The notes under the pieces were generated by a model that made no database searches, was not told the DNA's origin, and saw only the letters and a list, made by a program, of their open reading frames with translations. From contig JAHJEG010000001.1 of the NCBI GenBank assembly GCA_018825665.1, forward strand, positions 23,674 to 87,673: a stretch of DNA of 64,000 nt, given 5' to 3'. The translations under genes and the position numbers were made by a program. This document shows, piece after piece, positions 1-8,824 of the stretch; within the stretch, counting starts at the first letter, position 1, and every line of letters begins with the position of its first letter. The stretch is from a bacterium (GTDB taxonomy: Bacteria; Campylobacterota; Campylobacteria; Campylobacterales; Sulfurimonadaceae).

Positions 1-583
1 TAGGATTGATTATATTGATATCTATCCCTTTTTGCTTGAAATAATATGGCTCGTTCGTGATATAGGCGGAAAAGATATCAGCCTTGCCCTCAACAATGGA
101 AAAATGGTCTGATTCTGTCTTTTTTCTATCGATACGCGGCGCTATATCTAAGCTTTTGAGCATAGCCAAAAGAGCAAATCCGTCCGTGTCTTTTCGATAA
201 AACAGCAGTCTTTTACCATCAAGGTCATAGGGGGAGGACAATCCGCTGCTCTTAAGTGTAAGTAATACATTTGGAGAGTGCTGGAAAATAGGTGCGATGA
301 TGACAACGGGTTCATTTTTTACGACATATAAAAGCAAAATAGAATCTGCTATGCCGTACTCCGCTTCCCCTTCTAAGACTTGCGTGATATTATTTTTATA
401 GATGTCTCTTTCTAAAATCTCGACATCCAGCCCGACTTCTTTGTAAAACCCTTTTTCCAGTGCCGCATAATACCCTGCAAACTGAAACTGGTGAAGCCAT
501 TTCAACTGCAACCTGACTTTTTCATCCGCATTCAGAGGTATCAGCATCAATACAGAGACTAAAAAAAGAATAATATTTTTCAA
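1..583 (-). CDS. Periplasmic solute-binding (SsuA/THI5-like) domain protein, N-terminal part only
   Basis: The gene runs off the left edge, so only about 194 N-terminal residues are visible. From a TTG at 583 the protein begins with a hydrophobic signal peptide of about 20 residues ending in PLNA, then KVRLQLKWLHQFQFAGYY, the opening typical of NMT1/THI5/SsuA-type binding proteins, followed by a domain rich in short beta-alpha units. In this phylum such domains occur either as ABC-transporter binding proteins or as the sensor end of histidine kinases and diguanylate cyclases; the missing C-terminus decides which. TTG was chosen because no ATG or GTG lies before the signal peptide. The family call is fairly safe, the role is not. 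Confidence 0.75.
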   Translation of the reverse strand, partial: MKNIILFLVSVLMLIPLNADEKVRLQLKWLHQFQFAGYYAALEKGFYKEVGLDVEILERDIYKNNITQVLEGEAEYGIADSILLLYVVKNEPVVIIAPIFQHSPNVLLTLKSSGLSSPYDLDGKRLLFYRKDTDGFALLAMLKSLDIAPRIDRKKTESDHFSIVEGKADIFSAYITNEPYYFKQKGIDINIINP

Positions 584-721
584 AATTTGACTACTTTGTA
601 TTTTATTTTTACATCTATTTTCAAGTATTGTACTCACTTCCTATTCATATTTTGCTTAATATCATAAAGTACATATTAACGATAAAGTCTGTAAGATTAC
701 AAAAAAAAATGGACACTGTAT

Positions 722-1648
722 ATGAATCTAGAAGAGTTGAAAAATCACCTGTTGCACAATTCAAAACATCTTACAAATGAGTTTAAAAGGCTTTTTCACG
801 GTCGCGGAGGAGTTTATGAGGAATGGAAACATGTGACGATAGACTCGATTGACAATATACTCAGCCTTGCCCTTTATTTTGAGATGCCCCAAGATGAAGA
901 AAATGCCTTCATCGATATGATTGAAAACTATACGCAGACAAGCCGACACGATACGATTGTTCTGCAAAGAAGATATCTCAAAGGCGCGCCGAGCGAAATT
1001 ATCAAAGGCTCCCTCGAAGATGATGCCTTTGTTGTGGAAAATGGACTCAAAATCAAACTTAATCTGCTTTCAAACCGTAACAGCGGGTATTTTCCCGATA
1101 TGAAAAATGGGCGAACTTTTATCAGGGAGAATGCAAAAGACAAAAAAGTCCTGAACCTTTTTTCCTATACCTGTGCTTTTTCTCTGGCAGCTTTAAGCGG
1201 CGGAGCTTCAAAGGTTATCAACATAGATATGAGCAAAAACGCTCTCTCAACGGGAAAAGCAAACCACTCTTTGAATAATCTCGACCCAAGAGCCGTAAGC
1301 TACCTGCCCTATAATATATTAAAATCATTCTCAAATATAAAGAAAAAAGGGCCTTATGACTTGATAATCATAGATCCGCCCACCTTTCAAAGAGGGAGTT
1401 TTGAAGCTACCAGGGATTACACAAAAATTATACAAAGGCTTCCCCAGATAGCCTCCGATGACTGTATGGTTTTGGCATGTCTCAACGCACCCGACCTGCA
1501 GAGCAGTTTTATTATCGATCTTTTAAAAGAGTTTGCGCCTGAGTTTAAATTTGTAAGAAGACTTCAAAATGTAGAGGAGTTTGAAAGTGCCGACGAAGAA
1601 AGAAGCCTGAAGAATCTGCTCTTTCAAAAAGAATCCTCCAGGGTATAA
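722..1648 (+). CDS. Class I SAM-dependent methyltransferase, RlmI/RlmK-like
   Basis: This 308-residue protein has a Rossmann methyltransferase domain in its C-terminal two thirds: motif I is KVLNLFSYTCAFSLAAL (about residues 141-157), the acidic end of strand 2 is VINIDMS, and motif IV is IIIDPPTF (about residues 217-224). The N-terminal part, including the stretch LLSNRNSGYFPDMKNGR, matches the PF10672-type family of 23S rRNA methyltransferases such as RlmI and the N7-guanine domain of RlmK. The likely substrate is 23S rRNA, but position and base cannot be read from sequence. The gene is transcribed alone and ends at a hairpin shared with the convergent outer-membrane gene. Confidence 0.8.
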   Translation: MNLEELKNHLLHNSKHLTNEFKRLFHGRGGVYEEWKHVTIDSIDNILSLALYFEMPQDEENAFIDMIENYTQTSRHDTIVLQRRYLKGAPSEIIKGSLEDDAFVVENGLKIKLNLLSNRNSGYFPDMKNGRTFIRENAKDKKVLNLFSYTCAFSLAALSGGASKVINIDMSKNALSTGKANHSLNNLDPRAVSYLPYNILKSFSNIKKKGPYDLIIIDPPTFQRGSFEATRDYTKIIQRLPQIASDDCMVLACLNAPDLQSSFIIDLLKEFAPEFKFVRRLQNVEEFESADEERSLKNLLFQKESSRV

Positions 1649-1654
1649 AAACAA

Positions 1655-1683
1655 TCCCGCCAACCAGGAGAAAATTGGCAGGA
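1655..1683 (-). terminator. Terminator hairpin between convergent genes
   Basis: TCCCGCCAA (1655-1663) pairs with TTGGCAGGA (1675-1683) with one C/A mismatch and an 11-nt loop. On the minus strand the stem is followed by TTGTTTTTA, a good U-tract, so it best serves the outer-membrane gene; it may also stop the methyltransferase transcript. Confidence 0.6.
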
Positions 1684-1695
1684 TAAAAAACGTGC

Positions 1696-2421
1696 TTAAA
1701 AATTATAGTTAAGCGACAAAGAGAGCATATCCCCGCTATCGCTGCTTTGATACATAGAGCTGAGGGAAGTGTTTATCGCTTTAAAAAACATATCCAGACC
1801 AAATTGATACGCCAAAATAGGGTCAATATCAGCAGAGCTTGTATTTGTTGGATAAGGATTACCAGTGAGTGGATTTGTTCCATATTGAATCATTTCAGTT
1901 TCGCTGCTTCCAGAAATGTACGAAGCAAATACCCATGGGATTACCGAACCAAAAGAAACTGCCACATCATACTGAAAACCGGCATTGACACCATACATCA
2001 TAGTATCAATATAAATATCAGACCCTGTGGTTGAGCCATAAGGCACCTCAAGGCTCGAACTTGAATAATTGATATTGGCACCTACAAACCCTATCAGCTC
2101 TTTTGATAAATTGTGGCCATAGAGATAATTGACGTTATAAATATCCATCTCCATATCGTTGGATGCCGTAAGATTCATGTAGCCCGCAGAGATATAGTGC
2201 AGAGAACTCTCATCATTTCTTATGCGGTGTGAAAATCCGACACCATAACCTGTCATATCAAAAGAATCAGCGCTGTAACTGATATAATTAAGCCCGACTC
2301 CGGATTCGGAGCCTACCGTTTGTAAGGCACTGTAGCTGACCGGCGGAGGAGCGATAACAATCTCACCCTCGGCATGCAGCAGATTTGCGACTATAAAGGA
2401 AAATACTAAAATCTTTTTCAT
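1696..2421 (-). CDS. Outer-membrane beta-barrel protein
   Basis: A 241-residue protein beginning with a clear signal peptide, MKKILVFSFIVANLLHAEGE. The mature part consists of alternating polar/aromatic beta strands (for example GVGLNYISYSADSF and NVNYLYGHNL) and ends in SLSLNYNF, a classical C-terminal BAM recognition signal with terminal Phe. I take the ATG at 2421, not the upstream in-frame start at 2433, because GGAGG sits 5 nt before it (2427-2431). Barrels of this size usually have 8-10 strands and serve as small porins or surface proteins; no substrate can be inferred. Monocistronic, with its own terminator. Confidence 0.75.
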   Translation of the reverse strand: MKKILVFSFIVANLLHAEGEIVIAPPPVSYSALQTVGSESGVGLNYISYSADSFDMTGYGVGFSHRIRNDESSLHYISAGYMNLTASNDMEMDIYNVNYLYGHNLSKELIGFVGANINYSSSSLEVPYGSTTGSDIYIDTMMYGVNAGFQYDVAVSFGSVIPWVFASYISGSSETEMIQYGTNPLTGNPYPTNTSSADIDPILAYQFGLDMFFKAINTSLSSMYQSSDSGDMLSLSLNYNF

Positions 2422-2484
2422 AAAAACCTCCAAAAGTTATTATAAAAGATTTTATCCCAAAGGTGTCACATTTCATGTCACATT

Positions 2485-3051
2485 CTATGCGCAAAAATCA
2501 GCTAAAAGACCGCTTTTGAGCATTTTGTATGTTTCTTCCCCTTTTAGTTTTTTGACGATTTGCAGTGCGAAACAGATAGCCGTGGACGGCCCTCTGGATG
2601 TCATGACATTGCCGTCTTCAATGACCATCGCTTTATCGCCCTGATACCCCTCTTCTCTTATCTGCTCCTCCACGGAGGGGTAACAGGTATAGTTATGCTT
2701 CAAAACACCTGCCTTGTTAAGCGCAAAAGGAGCTGCACAGATTGCTCCTATATTTTTCCCTTTTGCGTCCATCTCTTTTAAAATATTTTGGACGTTTTCA
2801 TCATCTGCCAGGGCATGGGTTCCACCCCAGCCTCCAGGCAGGACAATCATATCCAGCTCATCGACATCTATATTTTTAAGCTCCATATCTGCCTCAACAG
2901 TGATGCCGTTTGCCCCTTTTACAAGTGAGTTTTCATCCAGACTTGCGAGTAAAACTTCTATTTCCGCCCGTCTTAGAACATCAATGATAGCAACCGCTTC
3001 AATCTCTTCAAATCCACATGCCAAAGGCACCAAAACTTTTATGTTATTCAT
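2485..3051 (-). CDS. DJ-1/PfpI family protein (YajL-like)
   Basis: A 188-residue single-domain DJ-1 superfamily protein. Cys105 sits in the nucleophile elbow GAICAAP, and the acidic residue that lowers its pKa is in GFEEIEAV (E15/E16), as in YajL and human DJ-1. Family members are linked to oxidative-stress protection and repair of glyoxal- or methylglyoxal-damaged molecules; the deglycase role is still disputed. A strong AGGAG precedes the ATG. It is transcribed divergently from the pyrD operon across a 78-bp gap. One copy of the repeated 10-mer GGCATGTGGA encodes part of its LACGF segment. Confidence 0.88.
   Translation of the reverse strand: MNNIKVLVPLACGFEEIEAVAIIDVLRRAEIEVLLASLDENSLVKGANGITVEADMELKNIDVDELDMIVLPGGWGGTHALADDENVQNILKEMDAKGKNIGAICAAPFALNKAGVLKHNYTCYPSVEEQIREEGYQGDKAMVIEDGNVMTSRGPSTAICFALQIVKKLKGEETYKMLKSGLLADFCA
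3013..3022 (-). repeat. DUS-like 10-mer, copy 1 of 24
   Basis: Exact GGCATGTGGA on the minus strand, inside the DJ-1 gene, read as A-C-G in LACGF. Confidence 0.85.
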
Positions 3052-3091
3052 GGGGAACTCCTTGTTTATTAATATTTTACCTTTATTTTAG

Positions 3092-3097
3092 TATAAT
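3092..3097 (+). promoter_or_regulatory. -10 box of the pyrD operon
   Basis: A perfect TATAAT lies 32 nt before the pyrD ATG in the AT-rich gap to the divergent DJ-1 gene. No clear -35 is seen, which is normal for this phylum, where AT-rich periodic sequence replaces it. Confidence 0.6.
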
Positions 3098-3129
3098 CTC
3101 TAAATTTTTAAAAGGTCAAAATAAACAAT

Positions 3130-4188
3130 ATGATAAATTACCAAAGTCTCAAACCGTGGCTGTTTAAATTAGAGCCTGAAACTGCCCATCATGTGGCGGC
3201 ATGTGTCCTTCAGCTGCCGAATATATGCCAAATACCGTTTAACTCATTTTTGGAATCTCATTTTATCGCGGATGATATTTTGACGCAAAAGCTTTTTGGC
3301 CGTACTTTTTACAATCCCGTAGGGCTTGGTGCCGGTTTTGATAAAAATGCGACTATGATACGGGGCATCCAAACTCTCGGATTTGGTTATACCGAGGTTG
3401 GCACCATTACGCCAAAGCCTCAGGATGGAAATCCAAAACCAAGAATGTTTCGGCATGTGGAAGAGGAAACTCTTCAAAACGCTATGGGTTTTAACAATGA
3501 AGGTTTGCTAAAAGCGCAAAAAAGACTTAAGAAAATTTATCCCTTTACGACTCCCATCGGCGTAAACATCGGCAAAAACAAAATAACTCCGGAGAGCGAA
3601 GCTATCAGCGACTATACGACCCTTATCAAAGCTTTGCATTCTTTGGGAGACTATATGGTCATAAATATATCCTCACCCAATACTCCCGGCCTTAGAGACC
3701 TCCAAAACGAAGAGTTCATCACAAGACTTTTTACTGAGGCAAAGGCTATAACGGATAAACCTATTTTACTCAAGATAGCTCCGGACATGAGGGAAGAAGA
3801 TGCCGTAGCGCTTACAAAAATGGCTGTAGAAAAGGGTGCTGATGGTATCATTGCCACAAACACGACGATTGACTATTCCCTTGTAAAAAACCCAAAAGAT
3901 ATAGGCGGTTTGAGCGGTGCCGTTTTAAAACAAAAAAGTTTTGAAATCTTTGAAGCCATCGCAAAAGAGCTTTTCGGAAAGACTGTCCTTATCTCTGTAG
4001 GGGGAATCGACTCGGCCCAAGAAGCGTACAGACGTATAAAAGCGGGAGCTTCTTTGGTGCAGATATACAGCGGACTCGTCTTTCACGGTCCCGATATGAT
4101 AAAAGATATCAATCTCGGCCTCATCGAACTCTTAAAGGCAGACGGATATACAAATATTACACAGGCGATAGGAAGCGATAGAAAATAA
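3130..4188 (+). CDS. pyrD: Dihydroorotate dehydrogenase (quinone), class 2
   Basis: Oxidises dihydroorotate to orotate in pyrimidine synthesis, passing electrons to membrane quinone. The 352-residue length and the N-terminal amphipathic helix MINYQSLKPWLFKLEPETA are those of the membrane-associated class 2 enzyme. FMN-binding and catalytic stretches visible are NPVGLGAGFDKN, GFGYTEVGTITP, NISSPNTPGLRDLQ (with the catalytic Ser in the NISSPN loop) and the phosphate-binding ISVGGIDSAQEAYRRIKAGASLVQIY near the C-terminus. First gene of a tight four-gene operon; its TAA shares one base with the ATG of the M16 protease gene. The same order pyrD-protease-dapA-oxidoreductase is known in Campylobacter and Helicobacter. 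Confidence 0.96.
   Translation: MINYQSLKPWLFKLEPETAHHVAACVLQLPNICQIPFNSFLESHFIADDILTQKLFGRTFYNPVGLGAGFDKNATMIRGIQTLGFGYTEVGTITPKPQDGNPKPRMFRHVEEETLQNAMGFNNEGLLKAQKRLKKIYPFTTPIGVNIGKNKITPESEAISDYTTLIKALHSLGDYMVINISSPNTPGLRDLQNEEFITRLFTEAKAITDKPILLKIAPDMREEDAVALTKMAVEKGADGIIATNTTIDYSLVKNPKDIGGLSGAVLKQKSFEIFEAIAKELFGKTVLISVGGIDSAQEAYRRIKAGASLVQIYSGLVFHGPDMIKDINLGLIELLKADGYTNITQAIGSDRK
3452..3461 (+). repeat. DUS-like 10-mer, copy 2 of 24
   Basis: Exact GGCATGTGGA within pyrD, preceded by C and followed by A; read as R-H-V-E. Confidence 0.85.
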
Positions 4189-5486
4189 TGAAATTATTTT
4201 TTTCTCTTATACTAATTTTAGGAACATTAATGTCATCATCACTACCCAAGTACGAAACCAAAACACTTGAAAATGGACTGCAGATAGTTGTTATTCCATT
4301 GCACAACAATACCAATGTAATCAGCACGGATATCTTCTACAAGGTTGGAAGCAGAAATGAGATCATGGGTAAAACGGGCATTGCGCATATGCTTGAACAC
4401 ATGAATTTCAAATCAACGAAAAACCTTCCCGCGGGAGAGTTTGACAAAGAGGTAAAAAGTATCGGCGGAGTAAATAACGCTTCTACAGGTTTTGACTACA
4501 CCCACTATTATATAAAATCAAGTACGGATAATCTTAACAAATCTCTTGAACTCTACGCAGAGCTTATGCAAAACCTTAATCTCAAAGATGAAGAGTTTCA
4601 ACCCGAACGTGATGTCGTAACAGAAGAGAGACTTTGGAGAACAGACAACTCCCCTCTTGGATATCTTTATTTTAAGATGTTTAACAATGCCTATGTTTAC
4701 CACCCATACCATTGGACTCCTATAGGTTTTATGAACGACATAAAGACATGGACGATAGAAGATATCAGAGATTTTCACAAGATCTACTATCAGCCAAGCA
4801 ATGCAATTTTAATGGTGACGGGAGATATTGACCCTCAAGAAGTTTTTAAAAATGCCGAAAAAGAGTTTGGAGCTATTAAAAACAGTGCAAAGATTCCCGA
4901 GTTTAAATTCGTTGAACCTGAGCAAGACGGAGCTAAAAGGATAACAATCCATAAAGAAAGCGAAGTTGAAATGTTGGCAATCACTTTTCATATTCCTGAC
5001 TTTAAAAGCCCTGATCAGGCAACATTGAGTGCAATCTCTGAGATTTTGTATTCCGGAAAAAGTTCAAGACTTTATAAAGAGCTGATAAATGAGAAAAAAC
5101 TTGTCAATCAGATCTATGCATACAATATGGAAAACATAAATCCGGGTCTTTTTATATTTTTGGCAGTTTGTAATCCTGGCATAAACGCCGAGGATGTAGA
5201 GCGTGAACTGATTGCCCAAATAGAACTTATAAAAAAGAAGCAGGTAAGTGAAGCGGAACTTGAGAAGGTAAAGATTAATACAAAAGCTGATTTTATCTAT
5301 TCGCTTGAGAGTTCAACTTCTGTAGCCAATCTTTATGGAAGCTATCTCGTAAGAGGTGATATCACTCCACTTCTCACATATGAAGAAAATATAAACAAGA
5401 TAACAGCCAAACAGGTTCAGGAAGTGGCAAAAAAATATTTTGATTTTGATAAATCTACAACACTAATTTTAAAAAAAGGTAACTAA
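4188..5486 (+). CDS. M16 family zinc metallopeptidase (secreted)
   Basis: A 432-residue protein with a short signal peptide (MKLFFSLILILGTLMSSS) and the inverted zinc motif H67-x-x-E70-H71 of M16 peptidases in GIAHMLEHMNF; the third zinc ligand is expected in the downstream ERDVVTEERLW segment. The second half carries the typical M16 C-terminal domain with the SGKSSRLYKELINEK stretch. Members degrade peptides and misfolded proteins in the periplasm. The ATG overlaps the last base of pyrD and the stop abuts the dapA ATG, so it is translationally coupled in the operon. Single-copy M16 genes of about 430 residues usually act as homodimers or with a partner; no second M16 gene is in this window. 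Confidence 0.92.
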   Translation: MKLFFSLILILGTLMSSSLPKYETKTLENGLQIVVIPLHNNTNVISTDIFYKVGSRNEIMGKTGIAHMLEHMNFKSTKNLPAGEFDKEVKSIGGVNNASTGFDYTHYYIKSSTDNLNKSLELYAELMQNLNLKDEEFQPERDVVTEERLWRTDNSPLGYLYFKMFNNAYVYHPYHWTPIGFMNDIKTWTIEDIRDFHKIYYQPSNAILMVTGDIDPQEVFKNAEKEFGAIKNSAKIPEFKFVEPEQDGAKRITIHKESEVEMLAITFHIPDFKSPDQATLSAISEILYSGKSSRLYKELINEKKLVNQIYAYNMENINPGLFIFLAVCNPGINAEDVERELIAQIELIKKKQVSEAELEKVKINTKADFIYSLESSTSVANLYGSYLVRGDITPLLTYEENINKITAKQVQEVAKKYFDFDKSTTLILKKGN

Positions 5487-6380
5487 ATGAATATTGTAAC
5501 CGGTTCGACAACAGCACTGATTACTCCATTTAAAAATGGAAAATTGGATGAGCAGACTTTTGCCGCGCTCATTCAAAGACAGATACATAACGGTATAAAT
5601 GCAGTATGTCCGGTTGGTACAACCGGCGAGAGCGCTACACTCACATACGAGGAAGATAAAAGATGTATGGAAATCGCCGTAGCAGTCTGCAAGGGAACAA
5701 ATACAAAAGTTTTGGCAGGAGCCGGAAGCAATTCCACTGCAGAAGCGATAAAAGCGGCGCAAACCGCTCAGGAGTGTGGTGTTGATGCTATATTTTCTGT
5801 AGCTCCTTATTACAATAAACCATCTCAAGAAGGGCTTTATCAGCACTACAAGGCGATTGCCGAATCTGTAAGCGGTCTTCCTTTTATGCTTTATAATGTT
5901 CCGGGCCGTTCTGTGGTTGACATATGTGCGGACACTGTTATCAGACTGTTTGATGATGTAGAGAATATTTACGGAATCAAAGAGGCTACAGGTTCTTTGG
6001 AGCGCACTATTGAACTCTTATCACGCAGACCGCAACTCAAAGTTTTTTCAGGCGATGATGCTATTGACTACCCTATTTTGGCAAACGGAGGAGCGGGAAT
6101 CACTTCTGTGACTTCAAACTTGATGCCGGATTTAAAAAGCAAGCTCGTAAACCTGGCACTTGCCGGTGACTTTGCGGCGTCAAAAGAGATAAATGACAAA
6201 CTCTACCCTTTAAATAAAGTAATGTTTTGTGAATCAAATCCTATACCTATCAAAGCGGCTATGTATATTGCCGGCTTAATTGATACATTGGAGTATAGAC
6301 TTCCGCTTACTCCTCCAAGCCTTGAGAATATGAAACAGATAGAAAAAGTTATGAAAAATTATGAGATTAAAGGATTATAA
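5487..6380 (+). CDS. dapA: 4-hydroxy-tetrahydrodipicolinate synthase
   Basis: Condenses pyruvate and aspartate semialdehyde, the first committed step to lysine and meso-diaminopimelate for peptidoglycan. At 297 residues it is full length. Visible motifs are the pyruvate-binding VGTTGESATL near residue 45, AGAGSNSTAEAI, the catalytic tyrosine region LYNVPGRS, and the Schiff-base lysine in GIKEATG. The ATG follows the TAA of the M16 gene directly, so translation is coupled; the RBS (AAAGGT) lies within the preceding gene. The operon mixes pyrimidine, lysine and lipid functions, an old conserved arrangement in this phylum. Confidence 0.97.
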   Translation: MNIVTGSTTALITPFKNGKLDEQTFAALIQRQIHNGINAVCPVGTTGESATLTYEEDKRCMEIAVAVCKGTNTKVLAGAGSNSTAEAIKAAQTAQECGVDAIFSVAPYYNKPSQEGLYQHYKAIAESVSGLPFMLYNVPGRSVVDICADTVIRLFDDVENIYGIKEATGSLERTIELLSRRPQLKVFSGDDAIDYPILANGGAGITSVTSNLMPDLKSKLVNLALAGDFAASKEINDKLYPLNKVMFCESNPIPIKAAMYIAGLIDTLEYRLPLTPPSLENMKQIEKVMKNYEIKGL

Positions 6381-6381
6381 A

Positions 6382-7149
6382 ATGCAGGGAAAAACATTAT
6401 TTGTAAGTGGCGGAACGCGTGGAATAGGAAAAGCTATTGTATATGCTTTTGCACAAAAAGGCTGTAACGTAGCATTTACCTATGCTTCCAACGCCGATGT
6501 AGCCAACGAGATAGTTGCCGATGTAGAATCAAAGTACGGCGTGAAAGCCCGTGCCTATTCTCTTAATATTTTAGAGCCCGACACATATAAAGACGTTTAC
6601 AAACAGTTTGACGAAGATTTTGACAGACTTGACTTTTTTATATCAAATGCGATTATCTCCGGCCGTGCTGTTGTCGGTGGATTTGGACCGTTTATGAGAT
6701 TAAAACCAAAAGGTCTAAACAACATCTATACTGCAACAGTCGATGCTTTTGTTGTCGGTGCCCAAGAAGCAGCCAAAAGAATGGAAAAAGTCGGAGGAGG
6801 AAGTATTATCAGCATGAGCTCGACAGGGAACCTTGTTTATACTCCAAACTACGCAGGACACGGAACGAACAAAGCCGCAGTTGAAGCTATGGTACGCTAC
6901 GCGGCAGCTGAACTCGGTGAAAAAAACATACGCGTTAATGCGGTAAGCGGCGGTCCTATCGATACGGATGCCTTAAAAGCATTTCCTAACTATGAAGAGG
7001 TAAAGGGTGAAGTTGTAAGACGTTCTCCGCTTTCTCGCATGGGAGAAGCTACTGACCTGACTGGAGCCTGCCTTTTCTTATGTGGCGATGAATCGTCCTG
7101 GTTAACGGGACAGACTATCGTGATTGACGGTGGAACTACTTTTCAATAA
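6382..7149 (+). CDS. Short-chain dehydrogenase/reductase, possible enoyl-ACP reductase
   Basis: A 255-residue SDR with the cofactor motif SGGTRGIGKAI at the N-terminus (TGxxxGIG class), a NAxxSG region (SNAIISGRAVVGG), and a YxxxK-type site (NYAGHGTNKAAVEAM) in which the usual Tyr-x-x-x-Lys is shifted: Tyr and Lys are separated by six residues. This spacing is that of enoyl-ACP reductases such as FabI/FabL, not of ordinary SDRs, so fatty-acid elongation is the best guess. The start at 6382 is preferred over 6361 because an AAAGGA lies just before it and the motif then starts at residue 7. It follows the dapA stop by one base. Orthologues are often annotated as 7-alpha-hydroxysteroid dehydrogenase, which is unlikely here. 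Confidence 0.85.
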   Translation: MQGKTLFVSGGTRGIGKAIVYAFAQKGCNVAFTYASNADVANEIVADVESKYGVKARAYSLNILEPDTYKDVYKQFDEDFDRLDFFISNAIISGRAVVGGFGPFMRLKPKGLNNIYTATVDAFVVGAQEAAKRMEKVGGGSIISMSSTGNLVYTPNYAGHGTNKAAVEAMVRYAAAELGEKNIRVNAVSGGPIDTDALKAFPNYEEVKGEVVRRSPLSRMGEATDLTGACLFLCGDESSWLTGQTIVIDGGTTFQ

Positions 7150-7167
7150 GGCTGAAAAACACCGTGT

Positions 7168-7195
7168 ATGAGTATTTGATTTTTCAAATACTCAT
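7168..7195 (+). terminator. Terminator hairpin after the pyrD operon
   Basis: A perfect 12-bp stem (ATGAGTATTTGA / TCAAATACTCAT) with a TTTT loop, followed by ATTTTACAC. It lies between the end of the pyrD operon and the end of the convergent cytochrome gene and can serve both. Confidence 0.75.
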
Positions 7196-7214
7196 ATTTT
7201 ACACAAATTGATTA

Positions 7215-7496
7215 CTATTTACCGATTTTTTCTGCAATAGCGTTAATATCGGCATCACTCAAACTTTTAACCTGTCCTGCCATAAGACCTTTCATAGCAC
7301 CGCCGTATGTTCCGCTTTTATAACCGTTCATTGCCGCAACTATATCTGCTTTGCTCATATCAGCTATCACCTTGCTCTTGTTCAAAGCACTTTTTTCACC
7401 ATTAGCACCGTGACAACCGGCACATTTTTGATATGCATCAGCCATTGCCAAAGAACTTAAACCTAAAATTGCACATAATACGATTACTTTTTTCAT
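7215..7496 (-). CDS. Cytochrome c553-type monoheme cytochrome
   Basis: A 93-residue preprotein: signal peptide MKKVIVLCAILGLSSLAMA, then a class I cytochrome c with heme motif C25-A-G-C-H29 and a C-terminal methionine ligand in the MKGLMAGQ region. It is a soluble periplasmic electron carrier, in this phylum usually between the bc1 complex and the cbb3 oxidase or other terminal enzymes. CAGGAGAAAG precedes the ATG. Single gene, with its own promoter region and a terminator shared with the pyrD operon. Confidence 0.93.
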   Translation of the reverse strand: MKKVIVLCAILGLSSLAMADAYQKCAGCHGANGEKSALNKSKVIADMSKADIVAAMNGYKSGTYGGAMKGLMAGQVKSLSDADINAIAEKIGK

Positions 7497-7559
7497 AACT
7501 TTCTCCTGAATTGAATACCTTATTCTATATATTTCTGCCTGAATTTAACTTGACTCACA

Positions 7560-8756
7560 TCAAATTTTATTCATTTTATTTTTTATCAGTATGCTCCCGA
7601 GTACAAAGGCCAGGAAGATGCCCACAACTATGAAAAAATCTTGTACACCAAAATAACTCACAACCGGATGAAAAACAATTGGTGAAAAAAACTGTCCCAG
7701 AAACAATGAACTTGTCAAATAACCTGATGATTTCACTCTTTTGGTATGATGGGCTCTGCTTAACATCCAAGCAGAAATATTTGTCATAAGTATGCCTCCG
7801 CCAAAACCCATGATGGGAGAGGTCAGAAAAAACATCTCTACATCTCTTACTAAGCCTATAAGGATAAAACCTACAGCGATGATTGCCATCCCTATAAGAT
7901 AAACAACCTGAAATGAGAACCTGTTTTTTAGTTTGGAAAACATCAAAGCTCCCAAGCCGTTTGACAAAAAGGCCAGAGCTATGATTCCCCCTGCCATTGT
8001 ACTGCTCGCCCCAAAATGGTTTATAATCAAAAACGGCATCTGGGTCGGAAGTATATAAAATACCAGCATCAGTAAAAAAGCAAGCAGATATACGCCCATA
8101 AGATTTGAGTTAAAATCAACTTCTGATTCATCCTGCACAGGTTTTGTCTTTTCATCCAAAAACTTCAAAGCAAAAGGGATGAGCAAAAAACCAATCAGAT
8201 AAATTCCAAAGGCGTATCTCCAATGTATATCACTGAGGATTCCTCCTCCCACTACAAAGAACACCCCGCCTAGAGATATAAAGGCACTTTGGACTCCCAT
8301 AAATTTATGTCTGGCTTCGCCTTGAAAATAGTCGCCTACCAAAGAAGTGGAGACTATCATCAAAACAGCTATGGTAATGCCAAGCAGAAGTCTTGAAAAA
8401 AGTATGAGCTCCAAACTCTCAAGATAAAGCCCCGCACTGCCTGTGAGTGCAAAAAAGAACAAGGCACTCACCGCAGACTTATGTCTGCCTGCTTTATGTA
8501 TCAGATGTCCTAAGAATGGCGCCAAAAAAGCTATGGAGAGTGAAGGCAGAGTTATCATCAGTCTGGATAAAAACTCTATGTTCTTTGTATCTAAAAAATA
8601 TTCTTTTAAGTGCGGCAGTGTTGTTATAATCGCCACATTAGACATCATCGTTGTCATTGCGATTAAAAGCAGGGTCAGTTTTGTCAGTTTAGCAATTTTA
8701 TGCAAAATAGCGTATTCCCTCTTGCGTTGTATAGTATTTGTTTGCCATTTTATCAC
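7560..8756 (-). CDS. Major facilitator superfamily transporter
   Basis: A hydrophobic protein of about 400 residues with 12 predicted membrane segments. Between segments 2 and 3 is an MFS signature (FLGHLIHKAGRHKSAV), and SRLLLGI is the start of segment 4. The central loop ...EKTKPVQDESEVDFNSN divides the two halves. Subfamily features resemble drug/metabolite exporters, but no substrate can be assigned. The start is uncertain: GTG at 8756 gives 398 residues, while TTG at 8705 removes 17 residues with no membrane segment and is preceded by AGAGGGAA. It lies divergent from pgsA. Confidence 0.82.
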   Translation of the reverse strand: MIKWQTNTIQRKREYAILHKIAKLTKLTLLLIAMTTMMSNVAIITTLPHLKEYFLDTKNIEFLSRLMITLPSLSIAFLAPFLGHLIHKAGRHKSAVSALFFFALTGSAGLYLESLELILFSRLLLGITIAVLMIVSTSLVGDYFQGEARHKFMGVQSAFISLGGVFFVVGGGILSDIHWRYAFGIYLIGFLLIPFALKFLDEKTKPVQDESEVDFNSNLMGVYLLAFLLMLVFYILPTQMPFLIINHFGASSTMAGGIIALAFLSNGLGALMFSKLKNRFSFQVVYLIGMAIIAVGFILIGLVRDVEMFFLTSPIMGFGGGILMTNISAWMLSRAHHTKRVKSSGYLTSSLFLGQFFSPIVFHPVVSYFGVQDFFIVVGIFLAFVLGSILIKNKMNKI

Positions 8757-8824
8757 AATAGCTTCAGTGTAGAGAGAAATAATAAATTATCAAGTCTAAA
8801 TAAGTAAGAAGAAGTTAAAATCTC